32,057 bases of DNA from Halanaerobiales bacterium (lineage in GTDB: Bacteria; Bacillota; Halanaerobiia; B1SED10-174). Of the stretch, positions 1 to 7,777 are shown piece after piece. Below the pieces are notes generated by a model. That model was not told the DNA's origin, ran no database searches, and was given only the letters and a program-made list of their open reading frames with translations. A program made the position numbers and the translations under genes. The stretch's first letter is position 1, and each line of letters opens with the position of its first letter. The DNA lies in the NCBI GenBank assembly GCA_003551905.1, contig PUNT01000084.1:1-32057 (forward strand), read 5' to 3'.

Positions 1-1079
1 CCCTGGGGATAATCGTAGGGATGCAAAGAAATTACAATTGCTGCAGTATTACCACCACTATAACCGTCTCTGATTGCTGATGTGGAGATATATCCCTCCT
101 GTGGCGAACAGGATACAATCCTTCCCTCTGGTATATCCCGGTAACTGTAGACGGTTCTCTTTTCCCGGGAAAAACGCAGATTCAAATTATAACTGGCAGG
201 GGGGAGATTATTTTCTTTTATTCTCTGCCTGTAAATAATTTCATCAATGAGTTTCTGAGGGTGTTCTATCCTGACCCCACATGCACTTAGAGCAGGAGTG
301 AAATTAACCCCTTTGCCAGCCAGAAGGTTCAGAACTCCCGGTGCTCTCTGCCCTGTAGCCAGAACAACCAGGGGGGTGGACATGGAACCCTTATTGGTTT
401 TTATACCTTTAACCATATCCCGGTCAACAATAATATCTTCCATTTCCGTCCAGGGATGGACAACTCCACCTGCTTCCTGGAGTTTTTTCTGTAAACCATG
501 CCATATTCTATTCATCACATCAGCACCAAGACACACTCCTGTTTCATAACTCACAGACTCCGAAGCTCCCAGGGAGACTAGTTCATCTAAAATCTCCTGG
601 CTGTAGGGATCATCCAGGGGTGGGTTGTGAAAACTGGCAGTCCAGAAATGAAATCCCCCTTCTCCCCTTAAAAGATCTGTCTCCCTTTCTACCATGGGCG
701 GGCCTCTTTCTACCAGTACTGGGGCATAACCAGCCCGAGCTAGAGTAAGGCCCGCATAATAGCCGGCAACTCCTGCTCCTACTATAACCGGCGGTTCTAC
801 CAGAAGCTCCTCCCCAGGAACCGGCTGGCGACGTATCTTCTCTGGCACCCTGGCCACTCCATAGTCAGCATTATTCAGAATTTTCTCTTCCAGTTCCAGA
901 GGAACCTCAACGTCTACTATATATTCAAAAGCACATGCTCCAGAACGCCACACCAGTTTCTTGCTGCGTAAGTGCCAACCCCGAAGCATATCTTTCTTCA
1001 TCTTTAGCTTTCTCTGTATTACCCGGAAAAAATCAGGTTCCTCCTGCAGGGGAAAAACCAGGCCAAAAATACGCAGCAT
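1..1079 (-). CDS. FAD-dependent oxidoreductase, COG2509 family (partial, 3' end outside window)
   Basis: This open frame starts with ATG at 1079, stays open for 359 codons and leaves the window, so the ORF track missed it. Residues 1-60 match the N-terminal region of COG2509 FAD dehydrogenases (basic, ending in a VDVEV-like strand). A Rossmann dinucleotide motif VIVGAGVAGYYAG lies at about 98-110, followed by an acidic strand end VLVERG. GVRIEHPQ (about 268-275) and the later VYSYRDIPEG and SCSPQEGYISTSAIRDGYSGGN stretches also follow the family pattern. Two parts are unusual: the region after VERG is shortened and lacks the usual QFGEGGAGTFSDGKL block, and the Cys-containing CMCPGG-like motif reads SYRDIPEG. 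The Shine-Dalgarno GAGAGG overlaps the end of ybbR. The locus cdaA-ybbR-this gene is a known clostridial order, often followed by glmM. The substrate is unknown. Confidence 0.82.
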   Translation of the reverse strand, partial: MLRIFGLVFPLQEEPDFFRVIQRKLKMKKDMLRGWHLRSKKLVWRSGACAFEYIVDVEVPLELEEKILNNADYGVARVPEKIRRQPVPGEELLVEPPVIVGAGVAGYYAGLTLARAGYAPVLVERGPPMVERETDLLRGEGGFHFWTASFHNPPLDDPYSQEILDELVSLGASESVSYETGVCLGADVMNRIWHGLQKKLQEAGGVVHPWTEMEDIIVDRDMVKGIKTNKGSMSTPLVVLATGQRAPGVLNLLAGKGVNFTPALSACGVRIEHPQKLIDEIIYRQRIKENNLPPASYNLNLRFSREKRTVYSYRDIPEGRIVSCSPQEGYISTSAIRDGYSGGNTAAIVISLHPYDYPQ

Positions 1080-1085
1080 CCCAAA

Positions 1086-1463
1086 TTACCTCTCAATAAG
1101 GTTAATTTTAACCATTCGGGGATCAACAGCAATCAGCTCCACCTCTGCAGGGGCCTCAACCTCAACTGCCACCCAGTGCTCACCAGCGTCAAGCCCCTGC
1201 AGGTCAATATATGCCTGGGACTGCCTGACAAAGCCAATTCCATAATCATCTCTATTCAATACAATTTTAACAGTTTCTGTGGTATAGGAAAGGGTGAAAC
1301 CCTGAGGGATATTCTCCAGTTCCAGGGGCAAGTTAACCACCATCAGGTTTTCTTCACTTCCGCTGGCCCAGAAAAACCCTGCTGGCTCCATACTGTTTAC
1401 ATAAAGCCATATGAGGAGCGAAAGGAGTATAGCTGCTGCCTTAATTTTCAGGTTATCACTCAT
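1086..1463 (-). CDS. cdaR: YbbR/CdaR-like regulator, single domain
   Basis: This 125-residue protein has one N-terminal membrane segment (about residues 7-23, AAAILLSLLIWLYVNS) followed by a single extracytoplasmic YbbR-like beta domain. Signature-like stretches are LPLELENIPQGF and the closing DPRMVKINL. CdaR proteins bind and modulate the diadenylate cyclase CdaA at the membrane. The Bacillus subtilis protein carries four YbbR domains, so this one is very short. Its ATG overlaps the cdaA stop codon by 4 nt (ATGA), and GGAGG lies 8 nt upstream inside cdaA, which implies translational coupling. The family call rests on the pattern plus the neighbour; the regulatory role is inferred. Confidence 0.8.
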   Translation of the reverse strand: MSDNLKIKAAAILLSLLIWLYVNSMEPAGFFWASGSEENLMVVNLPLELENIPQGFTLSYTTETVKIVLNRDDYGIGFVRQSQAYIDLQGLDAGEHWVAVEVEAPAEVELIAVDPRMVKINLIER

Positions 1464-2248
1464 ATTTCCTGCCTCCAGTATCGGAAAACTCCTCTGCTGC
1501 CCCGCCGCAATTGTAATTCTTTTAAGAGCCTTTCTTTAAGACTCCCTTCATCAAAATAACGACGCATATGACCGTTGAAAACCAGATTCACTACTCCGGA
1601 TTCTTCAGAAACCACAATGACCAGGGCATCCGAGTCCTCAGCCAGTCCCATGGCAGCCCTATGCCGGGTTCCTACCTTGCTGGAAAAGCGGGCCTTCTCC
1701 GAAAGAGGTAAAACACAGCTAGCAGCAAGAATTCGATCCTTGCGTATAATGACTGCTCCATCATGAAGAGGGTTATCTGGGGAAAAAATACCGGTGAGAA
1801 GCTCAGAAGATACAGTGCTGTCAAGAGACACCCCATCCTCCAGATAATCATTTAAGCCGGTTTCCCTCTCAATCACTATCAAAGCTCCCCAGCGCCGGCT
1901 GGAAAGCTCAAAAACTGCTTTCACCACATCCTGAACTACTTCCTCCAGGTCCCGCCCCTGCAGTTGACTGAAAAAGCGACCCCGGCCAATCTGTTCTAGT
2001 GCTCGCCTCAATTCAGGATGAAAAACTATTGGCAGGGCCACAAAAACCATGGTCATAACATTTCTCAGTATCCAGTTAATGGTTATAAACCCCAGGCGAT
2101 CGCTTATGAGGGAGGCAATAAAAAGTACAGCCAAACCTTTAATGATTTCAACTGCCCTGGTGCCCCTTATTAGAAGCATGAGCCGGTAGATTACAAAAGC
2201 TACAATTGCCATATCCAGAACATCTCGCAGGATTAGCGCCCAGGTCAT
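1460..2248 (-). CDS. cdaA: diadenylate cyclase CdaA (c-di-AMP synthase)
   Basis: CdaA condenses two ATP molecules into cyclic di-AMP, which controls potassium and osmolyte balance and cell wall homeostasis. Three N-terminal membrane segments occupy roughly the first 80 residues. The cytosolic DAC domain shows both catalytic motifs, LHDGAVII (DGA about residues 163-165) and GTRHRAAMG (RHR about 195-197). The length of 262 residues is usual for CdaA. The ORF track starts two codons earlier, but TGAGGG directly abuts that ATG and is 6 nt from the ATG at 2248, so I chose the latter. The gene overlaps ybbR by 4 nt. A TTGACA box is present at 2335-2340 on the minus strand, but no good -10 box follows at the right distance, so the promoter is unresolved. 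Confidence 0.95.
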   Translation of the reverse strand: MTWALILRDVLDMAIVAFVIYRLMLLIRGTRAVEIIKGLAVLFIASLISDRLGFITINWILRNVMTMVFVALPIVFHPELRRALEQIGRGRFFSQLQGRDLEEVVQDVVKAVFELSSRRWGALIVIERETGLNDYLEDGVSLDSTVSSELLTGIFSPDNPLHDGAVIIRKDRILAASCVLPLSEKARFSSKVGTRHRAAMGLAEDSDALVIVVSEESGVVNLVFNGHMRRYFDEGSLKERLLKELQLRRGSRGVFRYWRQEI

Positions 2249-2362
2249 TACCATCCCTCAATTTCATCTGTTGTTCTTATTTTAATTCCACGCCAAAACC
2301 GTAAATCCTTTAGAGAAGGGAAAACCCCCATTAATGTCAAAACCTAAATAAGAGGTGAAAAA

Positions 2363-3085
2363 ATGGCTCCCCAAAGAATGCCGGAAGCTCTCTGGAATAT
2401 AAAGGATATAGTCATTCTCCAGTTTCTCTCCTTCCTGATGGATGGACTGGTTGCCCTGGGACAAACCTTTCTGGTCCCTCCCCAACATTTCTTCACCCCT
2501 TATTTTGCAGTTTTATTGCATCTCATAGGCCGTCTATTCTTCCTGACCATGCTTTTCTACTGGATTCACTATCTCTATGATCTGCCCTTAACCTACCTGG
2601 GGTTAAACCTGAAGAAGATAAGGCAGGGAGCCGTACTCTGTATCAAGCTGGCTGTTCCCCTGGTGGCTCTAGTAATTTTCCTTGCCCATTACCCCCTGAG
2701 CAGAGAAGCAAACATGGAAGCTTTTTCGCCTCTCCTTATCATTGAAGGACTGGAAAGCCTGGCCATATCCCTATTCTACCTGCTGGTTTTAACCTTGCTT
2801 TTCATCCCTATTGCCCTGTCCACAGAAGTTTTCTATCGGGGTTTTGTAGGTTCCTATTTCCGGAAAAAAACTGGCAGCATACTGGGAGGCTTTTTAAGTG
2901 CCATCTATTTCGCCATCTTTATGGGCAGCTTTACCCCTGGCTGGTTTGCCCTCTATTCAGTTCTGGGAATAATACTCTTCCATACCTATAATTCCCGGGT
3001 CAATCTCTGGACAGGAACCTTCTACCTGGCTGTATTCTCTGCTGCCATCACCCTCTATGTTCTGGGTTTTTCCTGGCTTTTCTAG
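2363..3085 (+). CDS. CPBP-like (Abi/CAAX protease-like) membrane protein with degenerate active site
   Basis: This is the only plus-strand gene in the window. It encodes 240 residues, mostly hydrophobic, with about six to seven membrane segments. The stretch [20 protein letters not shown] (153-172) resembles motif 1 of CPBP intramembrane proteases (EExxxR), with the first Glu replaced by Thr and Glu155 and Arg159 kept. The following SAIYFAIFM occupies the position of motif 2 (FxxxH) but has no His. The next His-containing helix is also atypical, so proteolysis looks doubtful. GAGGTG lies 6 nt before the ATG. The gene is divergent from cdaA and convergent with kbl, with which it shares a CTAG at the stop codons. 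The family assignment is tentative; the protein could simply be an uncharacterised membrane protein. Confidence 0.6.
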   Translation: MAPQRMPEALWNIKDIVILQFLSFLMDGLVALGQTFLVPPQHFFTPYFAVLLHLIGRLFFLTMLFYWIHYLYDLPLTYLGLNLKKIRQGAVLCIKLAVPLVALVIFLAHYPLSREANMEAFSPLLIIEGLESLAISLFYLLVLTLLFIPIALSTEVFYRGFVGSYFRKKTGSILGGFLSAIYFAIFMGSFTPGWFALYSVLGIILFHTYNSRVNLWTGTFYLAVFSAAITLYVLGFSWLF

Positions 3086-4260
3086 AGGAGATCCAGTTCC
3101 TTGCCCACCCGTTCAAACTTCTCCAGGGCATAATCCAGGTCCTCTTTACTGTGGGTTGCTGAAATCATAACCCTTATCCGGGCTTTACCCCGGGGAACCA
3201 GGGGGAAACCGATTGCCTGGGCAAATATTTTTTCCTCCAGAAGCCGCCGGCTGAAATGGCTGGCAGTTTGAGCATCTCCTATCATAACCGGTGTAATGGG
3301 AGTTTCGCTCTTGCCAGTATCATAACCAAGGACCTGAATTTTTTTCTTGAAATAATCAGCATTACTCCAGAGCTTTTCAACCAGCTCTCCACTGCGGGCC
3401 AGTGTTCTCACTGCAGCCAGTGTTGCCGCCGTATCAGGTACTGTAAGAGCTGAGCTGAAGGTAAACGGCCGGGATCTCTGTTTCAAATACTCTATGAGAT
3501 TGGCTGTGCCAGCAACGCATCCACCCATGACACCGAAAGCCTTGGAAAATGTCCCCACCTCTACATCAACCCGGCCATGCAGGCCAAAATGGTCCACTAT
3601 TCCCCGGCCATTCCGGCCCAGGACCCCTTCACCATGAGCATCGTCCACCAGGGTCATTGCTCCATATTTTTCTGCCAGTTCCACAATACCCGGCAAAGGA
3701 GCAATATCACCATCCATGCTGAAAACCCCGTCAGTTATTATTAATTTTCTACCTTCCTCCACTTCCTGGAGGTTTTTCTCCAATCCCTGCAAATCATTGT
3801 GCGGGTATACCTTGATCTGAGCTCTACTCAACCTGGAACCGTCAATAATGCTGGCATGGTTCAGCTCATCGCTGATAATGGTATCTCCCCGGCCAGCAAG
3901 TGCCGGTATGGTAGCCAGATTGGCATTGAATCCCGACTGGAAAACAAGGGCAGCTTCAACTCCCTTGAATTCTGCCAGCTCCCTCTCCAGTTGATCATGA
4001 ACTATCATGGTTCCCGCTATGGGGCGAACAGCACCCGGTCCTACGCCCAGCTTATCAATAGCCTCTTTGGCGGCCTTTTTAATGTCCTGATGAGCAGCAA
4101 AACCAAGGTAGTTGTTGGAACAGAAGTTAAGAACTTTCTCTCCCTTTATGGTCACCCAGGCTCCCTGGGGACTCTCCAGGGTATATATATCCTTGTATAA
4201 CCCTTCCTCTTTTAACTCTGCAAGCTCTCTTGCAATGAATTTCAAAACATCCTCAGCCAT
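3082..4260 (-). CDS. kbl: glycine C-acetyltransferase (2-amino-3-ketobutyrate CoA ligase)
   Basis: Kbl cleaves 2-amino-3-ketobutyrate with CoA to give glycine and acetyl-CoA, using PLP. The protein belongs to the alpha-oxoamine synthase family (392 residues). Visible motifs are [12 protein letters not shown], the PLP-stacking region [11 protein letters not shown] (about 205-215), and the Schiff-base lysine in [12 protein letters not shown] (Lys240). BioF-type enzymes share these motifs, but the gene directly follows tdh, which supports Kbl. The ORF track uses a TTG at 4266. AGGAGG is only 4 nt from that codon and 10 nt from the ATG at 4260, so I prefer the ATG. The Shine-Dalgarno overlaps the tdh stop codon (TGAGGAGG), so translation is probably coupled. 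Confidence 0.93.
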   Translation of the reverse strand: MAEDVLKFIARELAELKEEGLYKDIYTLESPQGAWVTIKGEKVLNFCSNNYLGFAAHQDIKKAAKEAIDKLGVGPGAVRPIAGTMIVHDQLERELAEFKGVEAALVFQSGFNANLATIPALAGRGDTIISDELNHASIIDGSRLSRAQIKVYPHNDLQGLEKNLQEVEEGRKLIITDGVFSMDGDIAPLPGIVELAEKYGAMTLVDDAHGEGVLGRNGRGIVDHFGLHGRVDVEVGTFSKAFGVMGGCVAGTANLIEYLKQRSRPFTFSSALTVPDTAATLAAVRTLARSGELVEKLWSNADYFKKKIQVLGYDTGKSETPITPVMIGDAQTASHFSRRLLEEKIFAQAIGFPLVPRGKARIRVMISATHSKEDLDYALEKFERVGKELDLL

Positions 4261-4275
4261 GGACAATCTCCCTCC

Positions 4276-5313
4276 TCATGGATAGAGTATCACTTTCCCG
4301 CAGGAACCGGAAAGAACAAGCTCAAAAGCTTCAGCAAAATCTTCCATAGGGAAAGAATGGGTAATTAAAGGCTGTACATCAAGACCTGATGTCAAAAGCG
4401 CCTCCATCTTGTACCACGTATCATACATTCTCCGACCATTAATACCATAGACTCTTGCACCTTTGAAGATTATTCCATCATTGATGTCCATCTCCACAGG
4501 TCCAGGGGCAAGGCCCAAAAGTGATGCCCATCCCCCTTTACGCAGTGCCCTAAATCCCTGGTTAATGGCCTGGGGTTTGCCGGCCATCTCCAGCAGAACA
4601 TCAGCCCCCATGCCTTGAGTCTCTTTAAACACTTCCTGAACAACATCAACCTGGCGGGGATCAAAAACCCGGTGAGCCCCCATCTTCTGAGCCAGATTCC
4701 TGCGAAACTCATTGATCTCAGTTGCCATGACCTTCCTGGCCCCGGCATGGCGGCATAAAGCAATGGCAGCAAGGCCAATGGGACCGCAACCGGTGATTAA
4801 GATATTGTTCCCTATAATTTCGTCCACCAGAGCGCTATGGACTGCATTGCCTACTGGATCAAATATAGCTGCTACTTCCACCGGTATATCCTCATGGATT
4901 TTCCAGATATTCTCCTGTGGTACCCGAACATACTGGGCAAAACAGCCAGCAGTGTCCACCCCAATTATTTCTACATCCTGGCATATATGGCCCTGGCCGG
5001 TACGGCAGAAAAAGCATACACCACAGGTAAAGTGTCCTTCTACTGAGACAAAAATCCCTTCCTCTATATTTTCTACCCCTTCCCCCAATTCCACCACTTC
5101 ACCACAAAATTCGTGGCCAAAAATCAGGGGAGGTTTTATTCGGGAAGCTGCCCAATCATCCCATTCATAGATGTGACCATCAGTTCCACATATGGCTGCA
5201 GCTTTAACCTTTACCAGCACTTCACCCCGGCCGGGACGGGGAACAAAAACTTCTTCAAGCTGTGCTCCTTGCCCCTCTTTATGTTTAACCAGGGCTTTCA
5301 TGGTTCTGGACAA
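4276..5313 (-). CDS. tdh: L-threonine 3-dehydrogenase, zinc-dependent
   Basis: Tdh oxidises L-threonine to 2-amino-3-ketobutyrate with NAD+, feeding Kbl. It is a medium-chain zinc dehydrogenase. Catalytic-zinc motifs are ICGTDGHIYEWDDWA and IFGHEFCGEVVELG, and a structural-zinc lobe with four cysteines follows (CGVCFFCRTGQGHIC). The nucleotide-binding motif is ITGCGPIGLAAIAL. The EWDDWAxSRIKPP stretch is typical of Tdh rather than other sorbitol-type dehydrogenases. The ORF track starts at a GTG that overlaps the Shine-Dalgarno. AGGAG is 8 nt from a TTG at 5313, which I chose, but an ATG at 5301 fits the usual family N-terminus MKALVK and cannot be excluded. Three bases short of adjacency, kbl follows in the same operon. 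Confidence 0.93.
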   Translation of the reverse strand: MSRTMKALVKHKEGQGAQLEEVFVPRPGRGEVLVKVKAAAICGTDGHIYEWDDWAASRIKPPLIFGHEFCGEVVELGEGVENIEEGIFVSVEGHFTCGVCFFCRTGQGHICQDVEIIGVDTAGCFAQYVRVPQENIWKIHEDIPVEVAAIFDPVGNAVHSALVDEIIGNNILITGCGPIGLAAIALCRHAGARKVMATEINEFRRNLAQKMGAHRVFDPRQVDVVQEVFKETQGMGADVLLEMAGKPQAINQGFRALRKGGWASLLGLAPGPVEMDINDGIIFKGARVYGINGRRMYDTWYKMEALLTSGLDVQPLITHSFPMEDFAEAFELVLSGSCGKVILYP

Positions 5314-5415
5314 AAAAATCACTCCTATCTCCAGATTGAGTTAAGATGCCCACTATCTATTTCTCCATCAGATGAAGGAATACCTTTTGCCAGGATTATC
5401 CCTCCACAGGGAATA

Positions 5416-5445
5416 AGCCCCTGCCCGAAAACCAGGACAGGGGCT
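5416..5445 (-). terminator. hairpin downstream of the COG2403 gene, possible terminator
   Basis: A perfect 8-bp inverted repeat AGCCCCTG / CAGGGGCT with a 14-nt loop starts about 7 nt after the TAA stop of the COG2403 gene. The minus-strand tail is only TTATT followed by CCC, so termination may be weak. The plus-strand tail is ATTGTTTTA, so it could also act on antisense transcripts. It separates the AmmeMemoRadiSam operon from tdh-kbl. Confidence 0.55.
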
Positions 5446-5451
5446 ATTGTT

Positions 5452-6765
5452 TTACCCCAGCTTTTCTTTTATAATTTCATCCAGTGTAGGCTCACCAATT
5501 TCCTGCAATTCATAGCGGACCCGTACTGCCGGTTTATCTATCTTCACCAGTCGCCTGAGGTCAATGGGGGTTCCAATAACTACAACATCTGCATCTACTC
5601 TCTTAATGGTTTCCTCCAGCTCGTCCATCTGCTTGCGACCGTACCCCATGGCAGGAAGAACATTGGAAAGATGATCATAAGTTTTGAAAATATCCAGCAG
5701 GCTACCAACAGCATATGGCCGCGGATCAATGAGCTCGCTGGCTCCATATTTCCGGGCCGCAATGGCTCCTGCTCCATAGGCCATATTGCCGTGAGTCAGT
5801 GTAGGTCCATCCTCCACTACCAGCACTCTTTTGCCATTTAACATGTGGGAATCATCAACAAAAATAGGTGAGGCAGCATCCACCACCTGGGCTTCTGGAT
5901 TAGCAATGCGAATATTAAGGCGTACCCTCTCCACGTTCTCCGGATAGCTGGTTTCAATCTTGTTGATTATGAGAACATGAGCCATGCGAAAATTTGTTTC
6001 GCCGGGATGGTAAAGAAGTTCATGTCCAGGGCGGTGGGGATCAACCAGCACTATATGTAAATCAGGCCGGAAAAATGGCAGATCATTATTTCCCCCATCC
6101 CAGAGGATCACATCAGCCTCTTCTTCAGCCCTCTTAAGTATCTCTTCATAATCCACGCCAGCATAAACCACAAAACCACGCTCGATATGGGGCTCGTACT
6201 CTTCCCTCTCTTCAATGGTGCAGTTATGTTTATCCATATCTTCATGGGTTGCAAAGCGCTGCCAGACTTGCTTTTCCAGATCTCCATAGGGCATGGGATG
6301 CCGAATAACTACCAGCTTTTTACCCATCTCCTGGATTACTTCAGCAACTCGCCTGGTGGTCTGACTCTTGCCTACGCCGGTTCTAACAGCACAAACAGAT
6401 ACAATAGGCACCCTGGCATTAAGCATGGTGGTATTGGGTCCCATGAGCCGGAAATCAGCACCTGCTGTCAGGGCCACAGAAGCCCGATTCATAACATATT
6501 CATGGGAAACATCACTGTAAGCAAAGACAACCTGATCCACCTCTTTCTCCTTGATGAGGCTTTCCAGGTCTTTTTCGTCATAGATAGGAATCCCGTCCGG
6601 ATAAAGGGACCCACTGAGGCTGGCTGGATATTTTCTGCCGTGAATATCCGGAATCTGAGTAGCGGTAAATGCTACCACTTCATAATCCTCATTATCCCGA
6701 AAATAATTGTTAAAGTTGTGAAAATCTCGACCTGCTGCTCCCATTATTATTACTCTCTGTTTCAA
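5452..6765 (-). CDS. COG2403 family P-loop protein, cyclic 2,3-diphosphoglycerate synthetase-like
   Basis: The 437-residue protein starts RVIIMGAAGRDFHNFN, a Rossmann-like N-terminal motif typical of COG2403. A P-loop follows at about 126-136 (AVRTGVGKSQT). Downstream acidic and aspartate-rich strands ILWDGGNNDLPF and IVLVDPHRPGHE resemble a SIMIBI-type NTPase core, and VVEDGPTLTHGNMAYGAG is another conserved family block. Archaeal relatives make cyclic 2,3-diphosphoglycerate, but most bacterial members have no proven substrate, so the enzyme name is only a family label. The ORF track gives 478 residues, but the first 41 overlap amrS. AGGAGG lies 9 nt from a TTG at 6765 that yields the family-typical N-terminus. 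The Shine-Dalgarno overlaps the amrS stop codon. Confidence 0.85.
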   Translation of the reverse strand: MKQRVIIMGAAGRDFHNFNNYFRDNEDYEVVAFTATQIPDIHGRKYPASLSGSLYPDGIPIYDEKDLESLIKEKEVDQVVFAYSDVSHEYVMNRASVALTAGADFRLMGPNTTMLNARVPIVSVCAVRTGVGKSQTTRRVAEVIQEMGKKLVVIRHPMPYGDLEKQVWQRFATHEDMDKHNCTIEEREEYEPHIERGFVVYAGVDYEEILKRAEEEADVILWDGGNNDLPFFRPDLHIVLVDPHRPGHELLYHPGETNFRMAHVLIINKIETSYPENVERVRLNIRIANPEAQVVDAASPIFVDDSHMLNGKRVLVVEDGPTLTHGNMAYGAGAIAARKYGASELIDPRPYAVGSLLDIFKTYDHLSNVLPAMGYGRKQMDELEETIKRVDADVVVIGTPIDLRRLVKIDKPAVRVRYELQEIGEPTLDEIIKEKLG

Positions 6766-6770
6766 TACTA

Positions 6771-7757
6771 TCAACCTCCTGAATTTGTTATAGGAATTGA
6801 ATGCCCGCAAGACGGGCATTCCCTGCCATGAATATCTATAGAAATCCTGGGAAATCTCCGGACTATAGTGTGGCCACATGATGGGCATCTGGTTGTGCTG
6901 TATTCTGCATCGTGAACATTTCCCAGGTAGACGTAGGGAAGATGATCCCGGGCAACCTGATACAGTTCCATCATAGCTTTCAGAGATACTGGAGGGTGTG
7001 TGTATTTATAGGCTGGGAAATACCGGGAAAGGTGCAGGGGAGTATCCTCCCCCAGATTATCCCTTATCCAACGAGCCTCCTCACCTATCTCTTCTGGATC
7101 ATCATTTATGCCGGGAACTATAAGGGTAGTTATTTCCAGGTGACAATGATTGTTGAATAATTCTGCACTGTGGAGAATTGTAGTTAAATTACCCCTGCAG
7201 TGCTTTTCATAGGAGTTATTGCGGAAAGCCTTCAAATCCAGGTTAACTGCATCCACAAATGGCAAAATTCTTTTCAAGGGTCGGGAATTTATAAATCCGT
7301 TGGTTACCAAAATCATTTTCAAACCCTGGTCTTGGGCTTCTGGCATTATTTCTTCTAAAGTTTCGTACCACATTAAAGGTTCAGCATAGGTAAAGGCAAT
7401 ACCAACACTTCCCTCCCTGCGCCCCAGGGAAATGAGTTCTTCTGCGCTAACTTCCCAGGCCGGTGAATGACCCCGGGCCAGGGACCAGTTCTGGCAAAAA
7501 CCACATTCTAGATTGCAGCCAGGAGAACCTACAGAAAATATTATGCTACCCGGATAAAAGTGGTACAGGGGTTTTTTTTCTATGGGATCTATAGCCCAGG
7601 CCCCAACTTGCAGATAATTCAACGCTATAATCTTATTATCCCTGTTCTGACGCACCCCACAAAGACCTTTCTCGCCAGGAGTCAAACGACAGACATGGGG
7701 ACATAAGAGGCACTGCATCCCTTCTCCTACCGGTCGGGCAAAACTTACCTCGCGCAA
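6771..7757 (-). CDS. amrS: AmmeMemoRadiSam system radical SAM enzyme AmrS
   Basis: This is a 328-residue radical SAM protein. The [4Fe-4S] motif CNLECGFCQN lies at 81-90. It is preceded by an N-terminal cysteine cluster (C16, C19, C23, C33) typical of the AmrS/PflA-like group. The C-terminus carries two CPSCGH pairs (C291/C294 and C314/C317) that look like a zinc ribbon or extra cluster site. AmrS proteins co-occur with MEMO and AMMECR1 proteins, and here the gene directly follows a MEMO-AMMECR1 fusion with a 20-nt gap. The reaction catalysed is not something I can state from sequence. The start is TTG at 7757, 10 nt after AGGAGG; the next in-frame Met is residue 14, too far inside the conserved cysteine region. 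Confidence 0.9.
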   Translation of the reverse strand: MREVSFARPVGEGMQCLLCPHVCRLTPGEKGLCGVRQNRDNKIIALNYLQVGAWAIDPIEKKPLYHFYPGSIIFSVGSPGCNLECGFCQNWSLARGHSPAWEVSAEELISLGRREGSVGIAFTYAEPLMWYETLEEIMPEAQDQGLKMILVTNGFINSRPLKRILPFVDAVNLDLKAFRNNSYEKHCRGNLTTILHSAELFNNHCHLEITTLIVPGINDDPEEIGEEARWIRDNLGEDTPLHLSRYFPAYKYTHPPVSLKAMMELYQVARDHLPYVYLGNVHDAEYSTTRCPSCGHTIVRRFPRISIDIHGRECPSCGHSIPITNSGG

Positions 7758-7777
7758 ATTATTTAGTCCTCCTTGAA

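Noticed and set aside
1176-1559. 127-codon plus-strand ORF over ybbR and cdaA
   Set aside because: Antisense to two motif-supported genes and without a ribosome binding site.
2255-2362. Divergent promoters between cdaA and the CPBP-like gene
   Set aside because: A TTGACA exists on the minus strand at 2340-2335 but no acceptable -10 box follows at 16-19 nt, and no convincing pair was found on the plus strand.
5314-5415. Riboswitch or leader RNA upstream of tdh-kbl (for example a glycine riboswitch)
   Set aside because: No paired conserved core or terminator/antiterminator arrangement could be seen in this approximately 100-nt stretch.
5113-5841. 242-codon plus-strand ORF across the tdh 5' end, the intergenic gap and the COG2403 3' end
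   Set aside because: It lies antisense to two well-supported genes, has low-complexity Ser/Ile/Phe-rich translation typical of shadow frames, and has no Shine-Dalgarno or recognisable motif.
6187-6831. 214-codon plus-strand ORF antisense to the COG2403 gene
   Set aside because: Antisense shadow of a conserved coding region with no family motif.
6766-6888. N-terminal 41-residue extension of the COG2403 ORF
   Set aside because: It overlaps the conserved zinc-ribbon end of amrS in another frame; AGGAGG and the family N-terminus support the TTG at 6765.
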